Below, one piece after another: positions 36,054 to 43,957 of a DNA stretch of 64,000 nt. The notes beneath the pieces were generated by a model, which was given only the letters and a program-made list of their open reading frames with translations, made no database searches and was not told the origin of the DNA. The stretch's first letter is position 1, and every line of letters starts with the position of its first letter. Both the position numbers and the translations under genes were made by a program. The stretch comes from Prevotella sp. UBA6994 (GTDB lineage: Bacteria > Bacteroidota > Bacteroidia > Bacteroidales > Bacteroidaceae): assembly GCA_002449845.1 (NCBI GenBank), contig DJXW01000026.1, positions 1-64,000 on the forward strand, in the 5' to 3' direction.

Positions 36054-36219
36054 AGAAATCAGAGATTTTTCTCAGAAAATAAAACTGGGGTTAGAACTTG
36101 CTGAAAGAAAAATGCTTGAAGAAAAAGCATTGCATGGTGAAAATATTATAGTGTCATCTGATGGCAAGACCTTTCAGTACATACCAGCAAAACAAATCAT
36201 TGAGGCATCAAAGATGTAA
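36043..36219 (+). CDS. Small protein overlapping the zeta-like kinase (58 aa)
   Basis: ATG at 36043, in another frame, overlaps the kinase's last codons and runs to TAA at 36217. MSDKEIRDFSQKIKLGLELAERKMLEEKA is a charged amphipathic helix, followed by GENIIVSSDGKTFQYIPAKQII. The overlap implies translational coupling. It may be a partner or antitoxin in the reverse of the classical epsilon-zeta order. No named family recognised. Confidence 0.6.
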   Translation: MSDKEIRDFSQKIKLGLELAERKMLEEKALHGENIIVSSDGKTFQYIPAKQIIEASKM

Positions 36220-36276
36220 ATTGAATTCTTTCTTGAAAGATGAGAATTGCTTTTGCGTGTATTTTATTGAAAAAAT

Positions 36277-36321
36277 AAGCCCGTTTGCTGAAACTTTTTG
36301 CAAACGGGCTTACTTTTTTTT
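36277..36321 (+). terminator. Strong terminator after the kinase pair
   Basis: AAGCCCGTTTGC pairs perfectly with GCAAACGGGCTT, then ACTTTTTTTT. The right arm also supplies the -33 TTG of the next promoter. Confidence 0.85.
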
Positions 36322-36328
36322 AATTTTG
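36298..36328 (+). promoter_or_regulatory. Promoter nested in the terminator
   Basis: -33 TTG at 36298-36300 and -7 TAATTTTG at 36321-36328, spacing 20; drives the gene at 36360. Confidence 0.6.
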
Positions 36329-36359
36329 CAAAAAATAATGATAAAAACGTAAACTGTTT

Positions 36360-36767
36360 ATGAAGAATACCCTGATATTGATTTTGACATTTACGACATC
36401 CTTGATGACGTATGCAAATGATTATACCTACAATTATCTGGTGTTTACCACCCAGGACGGAACGGAAAAGGCGATAACGGTAGAAAACTTGAAATTGTCT
36501 TTTGTCGATGGACAATTGGTGGTTGATAACGGGGTGGAAAGTCAGACGTATAGCTTGACGAGTCTGTCCAAGATGTTTTTCTCTGAAAGCACCGTCGATG
36601 GAATCGTTGAGACCGTCATCAATGGCAATGAAGTCGTGGATGTGTTTACCGTCTCAGGTATATGGATGGGGAAATTCGGGAACGTCGATGATGCAAAGAA
36701 ATCATTGCAACGGGGAGTGTATGTATTGAAACAAGGAAAAACAACAAGCAAAATAGCAATCAAATGA
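36360..36767 (+). CDS. Small secreted protein with T9SS-like tail (135 aa)
   Basis: Signal peptide MKNTLILILTFTTSLMTYA, a short beta domain (YLVFTTQDGTEKAITVENLKLSFVDGQLVV) and a C-terminal sorting-like unit (VDVFTVSGIWMGKF, LQRGVYVLKQGKTTSKIAIK). The stop overlaps the ATG of the next gene (ATGA), so the two are made together. The ligand is unknown. Confidence 0.65.
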   Translation: MKNTLILILTFTTSLMTYANDYTYNYLVFTTQDGTEKAITVENLKLSFVDGQLVVDNGVESQTYSLTSLSKMFFSESTVDGIVETVINGNEVVDVFTVSGIWMGKFGNVDDAKKSLQRGVYVLKQGKTTSKIAIK

Positions 36768-39709
36768 AAAGATTATCAATGCTTCTTTCTGCCTTCATCA
36801 CGTCGATGGCGATGATGGCACAGACTTTAAACGTAGTGCAGGGGAATGTGACTTACGCATTTCCCGCATCTCAGTGTGGAGAGATGAACTATGCCAACGG
36901 CACTACCTGTACGATTCTCAACAAGACGTTCACGCTCAGCGAGGTTGACAATATGTATATTGACAACAGTGAGGTGACCGACAATATGGTTGAGGTTACC
37001 TATGAGGGGACTTCTGCCAAGGTTAGGGTAGCTGGCAATGTTGCCCAATATGTTACTCCTTCGCTTAGTGGTGCTCACGTGAGCATTGCTCAAGGCTCCG
37101 ACTTAGGCGATGAAACGGGAGAAATCATGTATTCATTGTCGGGTTCGTCAGATGATGGCGAGTTTTATATGACGGGTTCGTATAAGGCTACCGTTGAACT
37201 CAATGGGCTTACGTTGAAAAACACCACCCCCGTCTATTCGGGTGCAGCGATTAATATCATGGACGGTAAGCGTATTGACCTGAGCATCAAGAAAGATACT
37301 GAAAACTCATTGACTGATGCTACCTCTGGCTCTCAAAAGGCTGCCCTCTATTGCAAGGGTCATTTGGAACTCAAAGGTAAGGGTACGCTTTATGTGTATG
37401 GTATGTTGGCTCATGCAATCAAGAGCGCAGAATATATGCAAATGAAAAATTGCTCCATCAACGTGAAGCAGGCGGTGAAAGACGGTATTTCATGCGATGA
37501 ATATTTCTTGATGGAGAGTGGAGAGCTGGCCGTTGACAATGTGGGTGATGATGCAATCCAAGTAGATATTGACGGAACGGAAAGCACGGGCGAAACTGCC
37601 AACCACGATGATGAGGATAGTGGTAATATCTATCTTCAAGGTGGAACACTCAACTTAAACGTAACTGCCAACGGTGCCAAGGGTATAAAGGCTGCGGGCG
37701 ACGTGAAGGTGAGTGGTGGAAGTATCACCGTTATACAGACGGGATCTATTGTTGCCGATACTGATTTAAGCTATCCTACTTCCATCAAGGCAGATGCCAA
37801 TATCAACATCACTGGTGGAACCATCAACATCAATAACACCGCTGATGGCGGTAAGGGATTGAGTGCAGACGGAACGATTAACATCGACGAGAGCAATGCT
37901 TCTGTTACCATTGACATCATTGCCAACGGAAAGGGTGGAACGGCTGAGGTCACGGGCTCTACCGAAACCGAAATCACTGGCTCGTATAAGGTTTATGTCA
38001 GTGTGCCTACCACGGGAGGCGGTGGCATGGGACCTGGTGGATCGGGCAATAGCGCATGGAAGAATGTGTATCTCTACAAGAGTGATGGCACGTTGGTGCA
38101 ACAATTGACCAATACGGTGTCTAAGTCGAACGGCTATTCTACCGTAACATTCTACTATTATGACTTTGGCGCATCTGATTCTGGCACTTATTACTTCAAG
38201 AGCGATAATTACACTTCTCGTAACACTACCTATGCCATTAAGTCGGCAACCTTCTCTGGTCCCACTTCTGGAAGTGATATCTATTATAGCATTTCCAATA
38301 GTTATTCCACCAGTAGCGGCACTCGTACCTACTCGCTTACCAACGTAACCAGTACGTATAGCGGCAGTAGCGACTTGAGCGAAGACGAGGGAACGGGCTA
38401 TAATGCCATTGGTATCAAGGCTGATGGAAACCTTACCATCGCTGGAGGAACCATCACCATCAAGAATAGTGGTGCTATGAGCAAGGGTATGAAGTCGAAG
38501 GCTACGTTGACCATCAATGGTGGAAACATTACGCTCACACCGAGTGGAGCTATGCAGGTCATCAATAACGATGCTTCGTACAGCATGGGAATCAAGACGG
38601 TTGATTTTGTGCAAAACGATGGAACATTGAAGATCACGTCTTCGGGTGCTGCCGGTCGTGGCATTTCCTCCACCAACATCACCACCAATGGCGGTACGCT
38701 TACCATAAGCAATAGCGGTACGGGCCAGTCGGGTAGTAGTGACGACTATACCGCCAAGGGATTGAAAGCTGATACAAAGATTGCGCTCAATGCTGGTACG
38801 ATTACCATTACCATGACGGGCAATGGCGGTAAGGGCATCAAGTGTAACGGTACCTATACGCAAGGCACGTCAGATGGCAACGGTCCCACGCTGACCGTGA
38901 CCACTACGGGTAGTCGATTTGGTAGTTCTTCTTCTTCTGGCGGCTGGGGCTGGGGACCTGGTGGCGGAATGCAAGAGGGTAGTGGAGGCTCAGCCAAAGG
39001 TATTAAGGTGCAGGGAATCATCTACTTATATGGCGGTACCACTGAGGTATCTACGTCAACCGACGGAGCAGAGGGATTAGAGTCGAAAACCACGATTTAT
39101 GTTGAGGGCGGCAAACACTATTTCAAGTGTTATGATGATTGCATCAATTGTAGCGGAGCTATTTATTTCAACGGTGGAGCTACGGTTTGTTACTCTAATG
39201 GCAACGATGCGGTAGATTCAAATTATGGAAGGACGGGAGCCATCACCATTGGCAACGGAGCCGTATTTGCCTACTCAACCAAGGGAGCACCTGAAGAAGG
39301 TATCGATTGCGACAACAATAGTTATATCCAGATTACGGGTAATGGCTATGCCATCAGCGCAGGTGCAAACCAAGGTGGCGGTGGCGGCTGGGGTGGCTCA
39401 TCAAGCAGTACTATCTCCAATGCCAAGCAGGGATATGCTTTCGTGACGAGTACGTTGAGCTATTCTGCTGGTCGTTACTATACCTTAGCTGATGCCAGTG
39501 GCAACAACCTTGTTACTTATAGCTTTGCCGCCTCATGTAGCAGTTCGTTGGCTCTCTTCACGGCAAAGGGAATGGTCAAGGGTAGTACGTATAACATCAA
39601 GTACAGCACCGTAGAACCTACTGATGCCACTACTGCCTGGCACGGTCTCTACCTTGGCAGTTCTCATAAGGGGACAACGAGTCTGACCAACAACATCACG
39701 GCACAATAA
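36764..39709 (+). CDS. Cthe_2159-like carbohydrate-binding beta-helix protein (981 aa)
   Basis: Signal peptide, a short N-terminal beta domain like that of the upstream small protein (VTYAFPASQCGEM), then a long repetitive right-handed beta-helix: dozens of rungs with patterns such as GGTITIKNSG, GKGIKADGTI and DGISCDEYF. These recall the Cthe_2159 (PF14262) family of acidic-polysaccharide-binding helices with bound calcium. Gly-rich loops (SSSSGGWGWGPGGG) protrude between rungs. No catalytic dyad is identified. It sits next to a pectinesterase, suggesting pectin as target. There is no clear T9SS tail; the last 70 residues form a separate beta unit. Confidence 0.75.
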   Translation: MKRLSMLLSAFITSMAMMAQTLNVVQGNVTYAFPASQCGEMNYANGTTCTILNKTFTLSEVDNMYIDNSEVTDNMVEVTYEGTSAKVRVAGNVAQYVTPSLSGAHVSIAQGSDLGDETGEIMYSLSGSSDDGEFYMTGSYKATVELNGLTLKNTTPVYSGAAINIMDGKRIDLSIKKDTENSLTDATSGSQKAALYCKGHLELKGKGTLYVYGMLAHAIKSAEYMQMKNCSINVKQAVKDGISCDEYFLMESGELAVDNVGDDAIQVDIDGTESTGETANHDDEDSGNIYLQGGTLNLNVTANGAKGIKAAGDVKVSGGSITVIQTGSIVADTDLSYPTSIKADANINITGGTININNTADGGKGLSADGTINIDESNASVTIDIIANGKGGTAEVTGSTETEITGSYKVYVSVPTTGGGGMGPGGSGNSAWKNVYLYKSDGTLVQQLTNTVSKSNGYSTVTFYYYDFGASDSGTYYFKSDNYTSRNTTYAIKSATFSGPTSGSDIYYSISNSYSTSSGTRTYSLTNVTSTYSGSSDLSEDEGTGYNAIGIKADGNLTIAGGTITIKNSGAMSKGMKSKATLTINGGNITLTPSGAMQVINNDASYSMGIKTVDFVQNDGTLKITSSGAAGRGISSTNITTNGGTLTISNSGTGQSGSSDDYTAKGLKADTKIALNAGTITITMTGNGGKGIKCNGTYTQGTSDGNGPTLTVTTTGSRFGSSSSSGGWGWGPGGGMQEGSGGSAKGIKVQGIIYLYGGTTEVSTSTDGAEGLESKTTIYVEGGKHYFKCYDDCINCSGAIYFNGGATVCYSNGNDAVDSNYGRTGAITIGNGAVFAYSTKGAPEEGIDCDNNSYIQITGNGYAISAGANQGGGGGWGGSSSSTISNAKQGYAFVTSTLSYSAGRYYTLADASGNNLVTYSFAASCSSSLALFTAKGMVKGSTYNIKYSTVEPTDATTAWHGLYLGSSHKGTTSLTNNITAQ

Positions 39710-39742
39710 GTTCGGATAAAAAACAGAAGTGCATGTGTAAAT

Positions 39743-39815
39743 CATAATTGATAATTCATAATTCACAATTGACAATGCGCAATTGACAATTGTGAATTAT
39801 GAATTATCAATTATG
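39743..39815. repeat. Perfect 29-bp inverted repeat
   Basis: The left arm 39743-39771 (starts CATAATTGATAATTC) is the exact reverse complement of the right arm 39787-39815, with a 15-base centre. A T-run follows at 39822-39827. AT-rich palindromes of this type are frequent between Bacteroidales genes; here it separates two large secreted-protein genes and could terminate on both strands. Confidence 0.8.
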
Positions 39816-39861
39816 AATTATTTTTTTCTCCTTTCTCACGTGAATAAACCGAAAAATTTTA

Positions 39862-39869
39862 TATCTTTG
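39862..39869 (+). promoter_or_regulatory. -7 element TATCTTTG of the pectinesterase gene
   Basis: TAnnTTTG match 52 bases before the ATG; no TTG at the usual -33 distance. Confidence 0.45.
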
Positions 39870-39921
39870 CGGTGTTATTCTATCGACTACACTTTTTTCT
39901 TAATAACTAAATAATTAAAAC

Positions 39922-42900
39922 ATGAAAAAAATCTATTTACAAACGTTGACGTTGTGTCTGTTGCTGGTGACTTCATTGTCAGCCAGTGCAGAGACTGTTA
40001 CTGCCAAATGGGATTTCAAGAACGACATTCCCGCTGGCATTCAGGAAAGCACCAACTATCAAGGTAAGGTGGCTGACGTGGTGTCTGATGTTGCCGACAT
40101 CGTCATGCACGTAGATGCTACGAGTGGAAAACTCTATTGCGTGGGGCGCAACAATGCCCAGATGAATCCAGGTACCGTGCTTCAAATCCCCGTTGTCTCC
40201 AATGAGGATGTGGTTACCGTGGAAGGCTATCCCGGCTATTGCCATTTTGCCGTGGGTGGCGATGAGAATGGCGGCGAGAGCGTGGTGAGCCATATCGCTA
40301 CCAATGCCGAGGTGAAACAAGGCTATGTGGAGGTTACTGCCACCGCTGGCAACAATTACATTTATAGCATTCAGGTGGTGCAAAACAAGGACAAGGCAGC
40401 CGTGGTTTATAAGGACGAACCCGCCATTGCTACGTTCCCCTTCACCCTCGGTACGGAAGGACAAACTGCCGACTTCGGTGATGCGGCAGACTTCTTCCTC
40501 AATAGTAAGGTGACGTATGGAAGTGGCTTGAATTTGAAAGATGCCAATTCGGGCGCAGGTATCGCAGAGACACGATTTGAACCATACGATCAAAACAACT
40601 CTGCCGATGCTACCAACCTCATCCAATTTACCATCCAACCCAAGTTTGGCTTGACATTTACGCCTACTAAGGTGAAGCTCAATGCCACCCGCTTCGGTAC
40701 CGACAACGGTCTTCTCGACATTGCCTGGCTCAATGCCGATGGCAGCACCGTGACCTTGGCTACTGAGGTGAAGCCCAACCGCAATAGCGGCACCAATCCC
40801 GCCATTGCTGAAGAGGAAGGACAAAAGTATAGTAAATTGTCGTACGACGTGAAAGGTGCTACTCCTGGTGAGGGCGTTTGCGGACTTCTCGTGAATCTCT
40901 ATCACTTGCAATCGGGTAAGCAAATTGGTTTTGCCGATATTGTCATCGAGGGTACTATCAACGGACAGATCATTTCCGTTCCCATGCTTGGCTCATTCTC
41001 TGCCAATGGTGTAAACTATGTGGCTGACAATGTGTTTGAGGCTGATGGAGACAATTACGTGGCTACCATCGAGCTGTCGAAGAGCGAGGAGATGATTTCA
41101 CCCAACAATCCCGTTGCTGACGTGGTGACTCTCGCTGGTGAGGTGGGTGACATCACTTACAAAGGCGACGAGACCACTTGTGTGACTACCATTCCCGTTG
41201 GCTTGAATGACATCACTATCAACTATATCGTCAACTTTGTGCAAAAGCCCGACTTCACGCTGACATACGTTAATACCGATGGAAGCCAGATGGGTACGCA
41301 AGCCGTAGAGAAGGATGCTGCCATCAGGGAGTTTGCCATCGACTACAACGAGGCTATTGCCGAAGAGGGCTACAAGGTGCGCGGATGGTTTGAGAAGAAG
41401 TCGGGTGCCAGAAAATACACCACCGCCGACGTGATTACCAGTGACATCACCCTCTACGCTGTGGCTACGGAGATTGAGGTTCCGCACGACTATAAGAAAT
41501 ATAACTTCGACCTGACCAGCACCACCTTCTATCCTGAAGATCATGAGGCATTCACCTCTACCGGCTCAGGCTATTGGCACGACGTGCAACACGGATGGGC
41601 ATTCAACAATGGCGACGTAATCACGTTGCTCGTGGGCGAGAAGGCAACTATCTTCGTTACCAACTGCCAATACTCTAATGCCGATGCACAACTCGTCTTC
41701 AAGGATGCTCAGGGCAATGAGGTAGGACGCATAGCCGGAAAGGGCGAGGGCGACGGTCAGATAGATGCTTTCGCATACGAGGGAAGCGCTGGCGAACTCT
41801 TTATGGAAATCGAATCGAATGGTGCCGTTTACATCCATAACATCAAGATCGTGAACACCAAGACCACCAACTACCAACAAGAAGGTCGCTGGTATTTCGT
41901 GAAGAAAAACGACGTGAGCAGCTTGTATGATGTACTCGACGTGGTAAGTGGCGTAAACGCCAGCAAAGACGCTGAACGTTCTTACATCTTCATCCCCGAC
42001 GGAACGTATGACATGGGTGAGACCGTGCTGACTGCCGTGAGCGGTTACAACATCTCCATCATCGGTCAATCTACCGAGGGCACCATCATCAAGAATGCTC
42101 CCGAGGTAGCTAATGAGGGTATCGGAACAACCGCCGTTCTCGTCAACTCTACCCAAAATCTCTACATGCAAGACCTCACGTTGCAGAATGCACTCGACTA
42201 TTATGCCGCTGGTGATGCTGGTCGTGCCGTTTGCTTCCAAGACAAGGGCGACCGTGCTATCCTGAAGAATGTGGCTATGCTTTCTCACCAAGATACTTAT
42301 TACAGCCAAAACACCAAACAATCGTATTGGGAGGATTGCGACATCCACGGTACCGTTGACTTTATCTGCGGTGGTGGTGACGTGCGTTTCGTGAACACGA
42401 CGCTCTCTTTGGAACCACGCTCTGCCAACGGAACGGGCGGACGTACAATTACCGCTCCTACCACCACTACTGAGTTTGGCTACGTGTTTGACGGATGTAA
42501 AGTGGTTGACCTGGCAGAAGGAAAGGGCGATTGGAACTTCGGTCGTACTTGGCAAAACTATCCTATCTGTATCTACCTGAACACCACGCTCGATGCCAAT
42601 AGTGCCAAGACGCTGGTAAACTCTCGCTGGACGCAGAAGGGTATGAACAACAAAGACCCGAAGATATTCGGTGAGTTCAACACGATGGATGAGGCTGGCA
42701 ACAACATCACACCTTCCAGCAACTACATCACCTCTTTCAAGGGAACGTTCCAAACCATCCTCTCTGCGGATGAAGCCGATGCGTATAGCTATGACAAGAT
42801 GTTTACCAACTGGGATCCCGCTTATCTCACCATCCAGGCAGAGGCACCCGAGGCAACATATACCGACGGCTTGGTTTCTTGGAAACCAGCCAACAACGGA

Positions 42901-43206
42901 GCCATCGCCTACGCTTTGTTCAAGAATGGTGAGTTTGTTACCGTGGTGGAAGGCACCGACTATGAAATCGAGCTCACCGAGAACGATAAGCTCACCATCC
43001 GCGCTGCCAACTCGATGGGTGGATTCGGTGAAGAGAAAGAGGTACAGGTGGCTGCTCCTATCTCTGAGGACGGTGGATTCGTAGATGGCGTGAATGCCGT
43101 GGAGAACAACCCAGCCGACGAGACCGTTTACAACTTGCAGGGTATCCGCGTGAAGAATGCCAGCAAGGGCGTGTTTATCGTCAACGGAAAGAAAGTGATT
43201 AAGTAA
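39922..43206 (+). CDS. Secreted multi-domain pectinesterase, CE8 (1094 aa)
   Basis: Removes methyl esters from homogalacturonan, readying it for pectate lyases. Signal peptide (1-25); N-terminal beta-sandwich modules to about 440; an InlB-type B repeat (LTYVNTDGSQMGTQAV, KVRGWFEKKSGARKY) near 445-520; a further beta module; then the CE8 beta-helix from about 655: SHQDTYYSQ (near 789), GTVDFICGGG (near 809, catalytic Asp), FGRTWQNYP (near 872, Arg). A fibronectin-like unit follows, and the C-terminus (ETVYNLQGIRVKNASKGVFIVNGKK) is a short sorting-like tail. Length exceeds the family norm (about 350) because of added modules. Confidence 0.93.
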   Translation: MKKIYLQTLTLCLLLVTSLSASAETVTAKWDFKNDIPAGIQESTNYQGKVADVVSDVADIVMHVDATSGKLYCVGRNNAQMNPGTVLQIPVVSNEDVVTVEGYPGYCHFAVGGDENGGESVVSHIATNAEVKQGYVEVTATAGNNYIYSIQVVQNKDKAAVVYKDEPAIATFPFTLGTEGQTADFGDAADFFLNSKVTYGSGLNLKDANSGAGIAETRFEPYDQNNSADATNLIQFTIQPKFGLTFTPTKVKLNATRFGTDNGLLDIAWLNADGSTVTLATEVKPNRNSGTNPAIAEEEGQKYSKLSYDVKGATPGEGVCGLLVNLYHLQSGKQIGFADIVIEGTINGQIISVPMLGSFSANGVNYVADNVFEADGDNYVATIELSKSEEMISPNNPVADVVTLAGEVGDITYKGDETTCVTTIPVGLNDITINYIVNFVQKPDFTLTYVNTDGSQMGTQAVEKDAAIREFAIDYNEAIAEEGYKVRGWFEKKSGARKYTTADVITSDITLYAVATEIEVPHDYKKYNFDLTSTTFYPEDHEAFTSTGSGYWHDVQHGWAFNNGDVITLLVGEKATIFVTNCQYSNADAQLVFKDAQGNEVGRIAGKGEGDGQIDAFAYEGSAGELFMEIESNGAVYIHNIKIVNTKTTNYQQEGRWYFVKKNDVSSLYDVLDVVSGVNASKDAERSYIFIPDGTYDMGETVLTAVSGYNISIIGQSTEGTIIKNAPEVANEGIGTTAVLVNSTQNLYMQDLTLQNALDYYAAGDAGRAVCFQDKGDRAILKNVAMLSHQDTYYSQNTKQSYWEDCDIHGTVDFICGGGDVRFVNTTLSLEPRSANGTGGRTITAPTTTTEFGYVFDGCKVVDLAEGKGDWNFGRTWQNYPICIYLNTTLDANSAKTLVNSRWTQKGMNNKDPKIFGEFNTMDEAGNNITPSSNYITSFKGTFQTILSADEADAYSYDKMFTNWDPAYLTIQAEAPEATYTDGLVSWKPANNGAIAYALFKNGEFVTVVEGTDYEIELTENDKLTIRAANSMGGFGEEKEVQVAAPISEDGGFVDGVNAVENNPADETVYNLQGIRVKNASKGVFIVNGKKVIK

Positions 43207-43230
43207 TCAGAATCATTGATATATGTAACG

Positions 43231-43259
43231 GGGGAATGGACCAAAATGGTTCATTCCCC
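43231..43259 (+). terminator. Terminator-like hairpin after the pectinesterase gene
   Basis: GGGGAATGGACC pairs with GGTTCATTCCCC (one G-U) around AAAAT; the following T-run is weak. Confidence 0.6.
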
Positions 43260-43466
43260 TGTTTAGTTAGGGATAGGGGAGGAGTCTTAATAAAAATGTC
43301 CACCGTTAAAGGACGATGGACAAAAACCTAATGTCTTTACAATGCAAAGTGCTTGTCATAATTGTTATCAAAATGTGCGACAAAATTGTGTTTGTATTTA
43401 CTTGTGAAATAGATCTGGAAGAAAGGAAAAATGGGTTGAAACGGTTAAAATATCCCTTCTTTTGTG

Positions 43467-43545
43467 CTAACATATATAGTTATGGTCGTAACTATATATG
43501 TTATGAGCGTAATTATGTATGTTAGCGAGCTAACTATATATGTTG
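43467..43545. repeat. Dispersed GTTAC-GGTC-GTAAC repeat, copy 2
   Basis: Contains TATATAGTTATGGTCGTAACT, a second half-site ATGAGCGTAATTATG, and GTTAGCGAGCTAAC(TATATATG). The same words occur at 12565-12640. The 43260-43790 stretch otherwise shows no gene. Confidence 0.6.
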
Positions 43546-43793
43546 TAAATGAACTAAAACATGCTGTTTTTGAAGTAAAAACGAGGTATCTTTGGTTAAT
43601 TGTAAATACAATTTGTTTATAAGTCGTTGATTGATAGTTAGTTGTGGTAAAGCTAAAAAATAAGCATTTTTTCGACTAAGACTAAATTAGTTTGAAAAAA
43701 TGCTTGTTTATTGATGCTGAAATTAAGAATTTTCAAGACAAAGTAAATGTTAGATTGAATGATGACTATTAAATATAAATATTATCTGACTCA

Positions 43794-43878
43794 TAAAAAA
43801 ACTCCCACCTAAGCGGGAGTATAGGTTTTACCCTTCGGCCATCATGGCCTTATTGTGATAAGATGTAGGAATCTTACA
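43794..43878 (-). ncRNA. tracrRNA of the type II-C system
   Basis: Minus-strand RNA divergent from cas9. Anti-repeat: ATTCCTACATC (43872-43862) pairs perfectly with GATGTAGGAAT of the CRISPR repeat, then a 4x4 internal loop (TTAT against GTTT), then CACAAT (43857-43852) pairs with GTTGTG. Downstream hairpins are GGCC-ATGAT-GGCC (43850-43838) and terminator ACTCCC-GCTTAGGT-GGGAGT (43820-43801) with a T-run. A promoter lies just upstream. The pairing fixes the crRNA direction as plus strand. Confidence 0.88.
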
Positions 43879-43882
43879 TCTG

Positions 43883-43912
43883 CAAAAGTACAAAATTTTT
43901 TTGTAAATTCAA
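43883..43912 (-). promoter_or_regulatory. Promoter of tracrRNA
   Basis: -7 TACTTTTG (43883-43890) and -33 TTG (43910-43912), spacing 19, on the minus strand; the start would fall at about 43876, just ahead of the anti-repeat. Confidence 0.75.
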
Positions 43913-43957
43913 AATTAATTTGTAACTTCACCGAAAAATTAACTAAAAACAATAACT

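Noticed and set aside
37766..38863. 365-codon open frame opposite the beta-helix protein
   Set aside because: Shadow of a repetitive gene; low-complexity composition, no start signals, and the plus-strand gene has signal peptide and family match.
41566..42753. 395-codon open frame opposite the pectinesterase
   Set aside because: Antisense shadow of the GC-richer CE8 domain; no motifs of its own.
43316..43525. 69-codon frame downstream of the pectinesterase gene
   Set aside because: It runs into the dispersed repeat, is Cys/Tyr-rich without pattern, and has no promoter.
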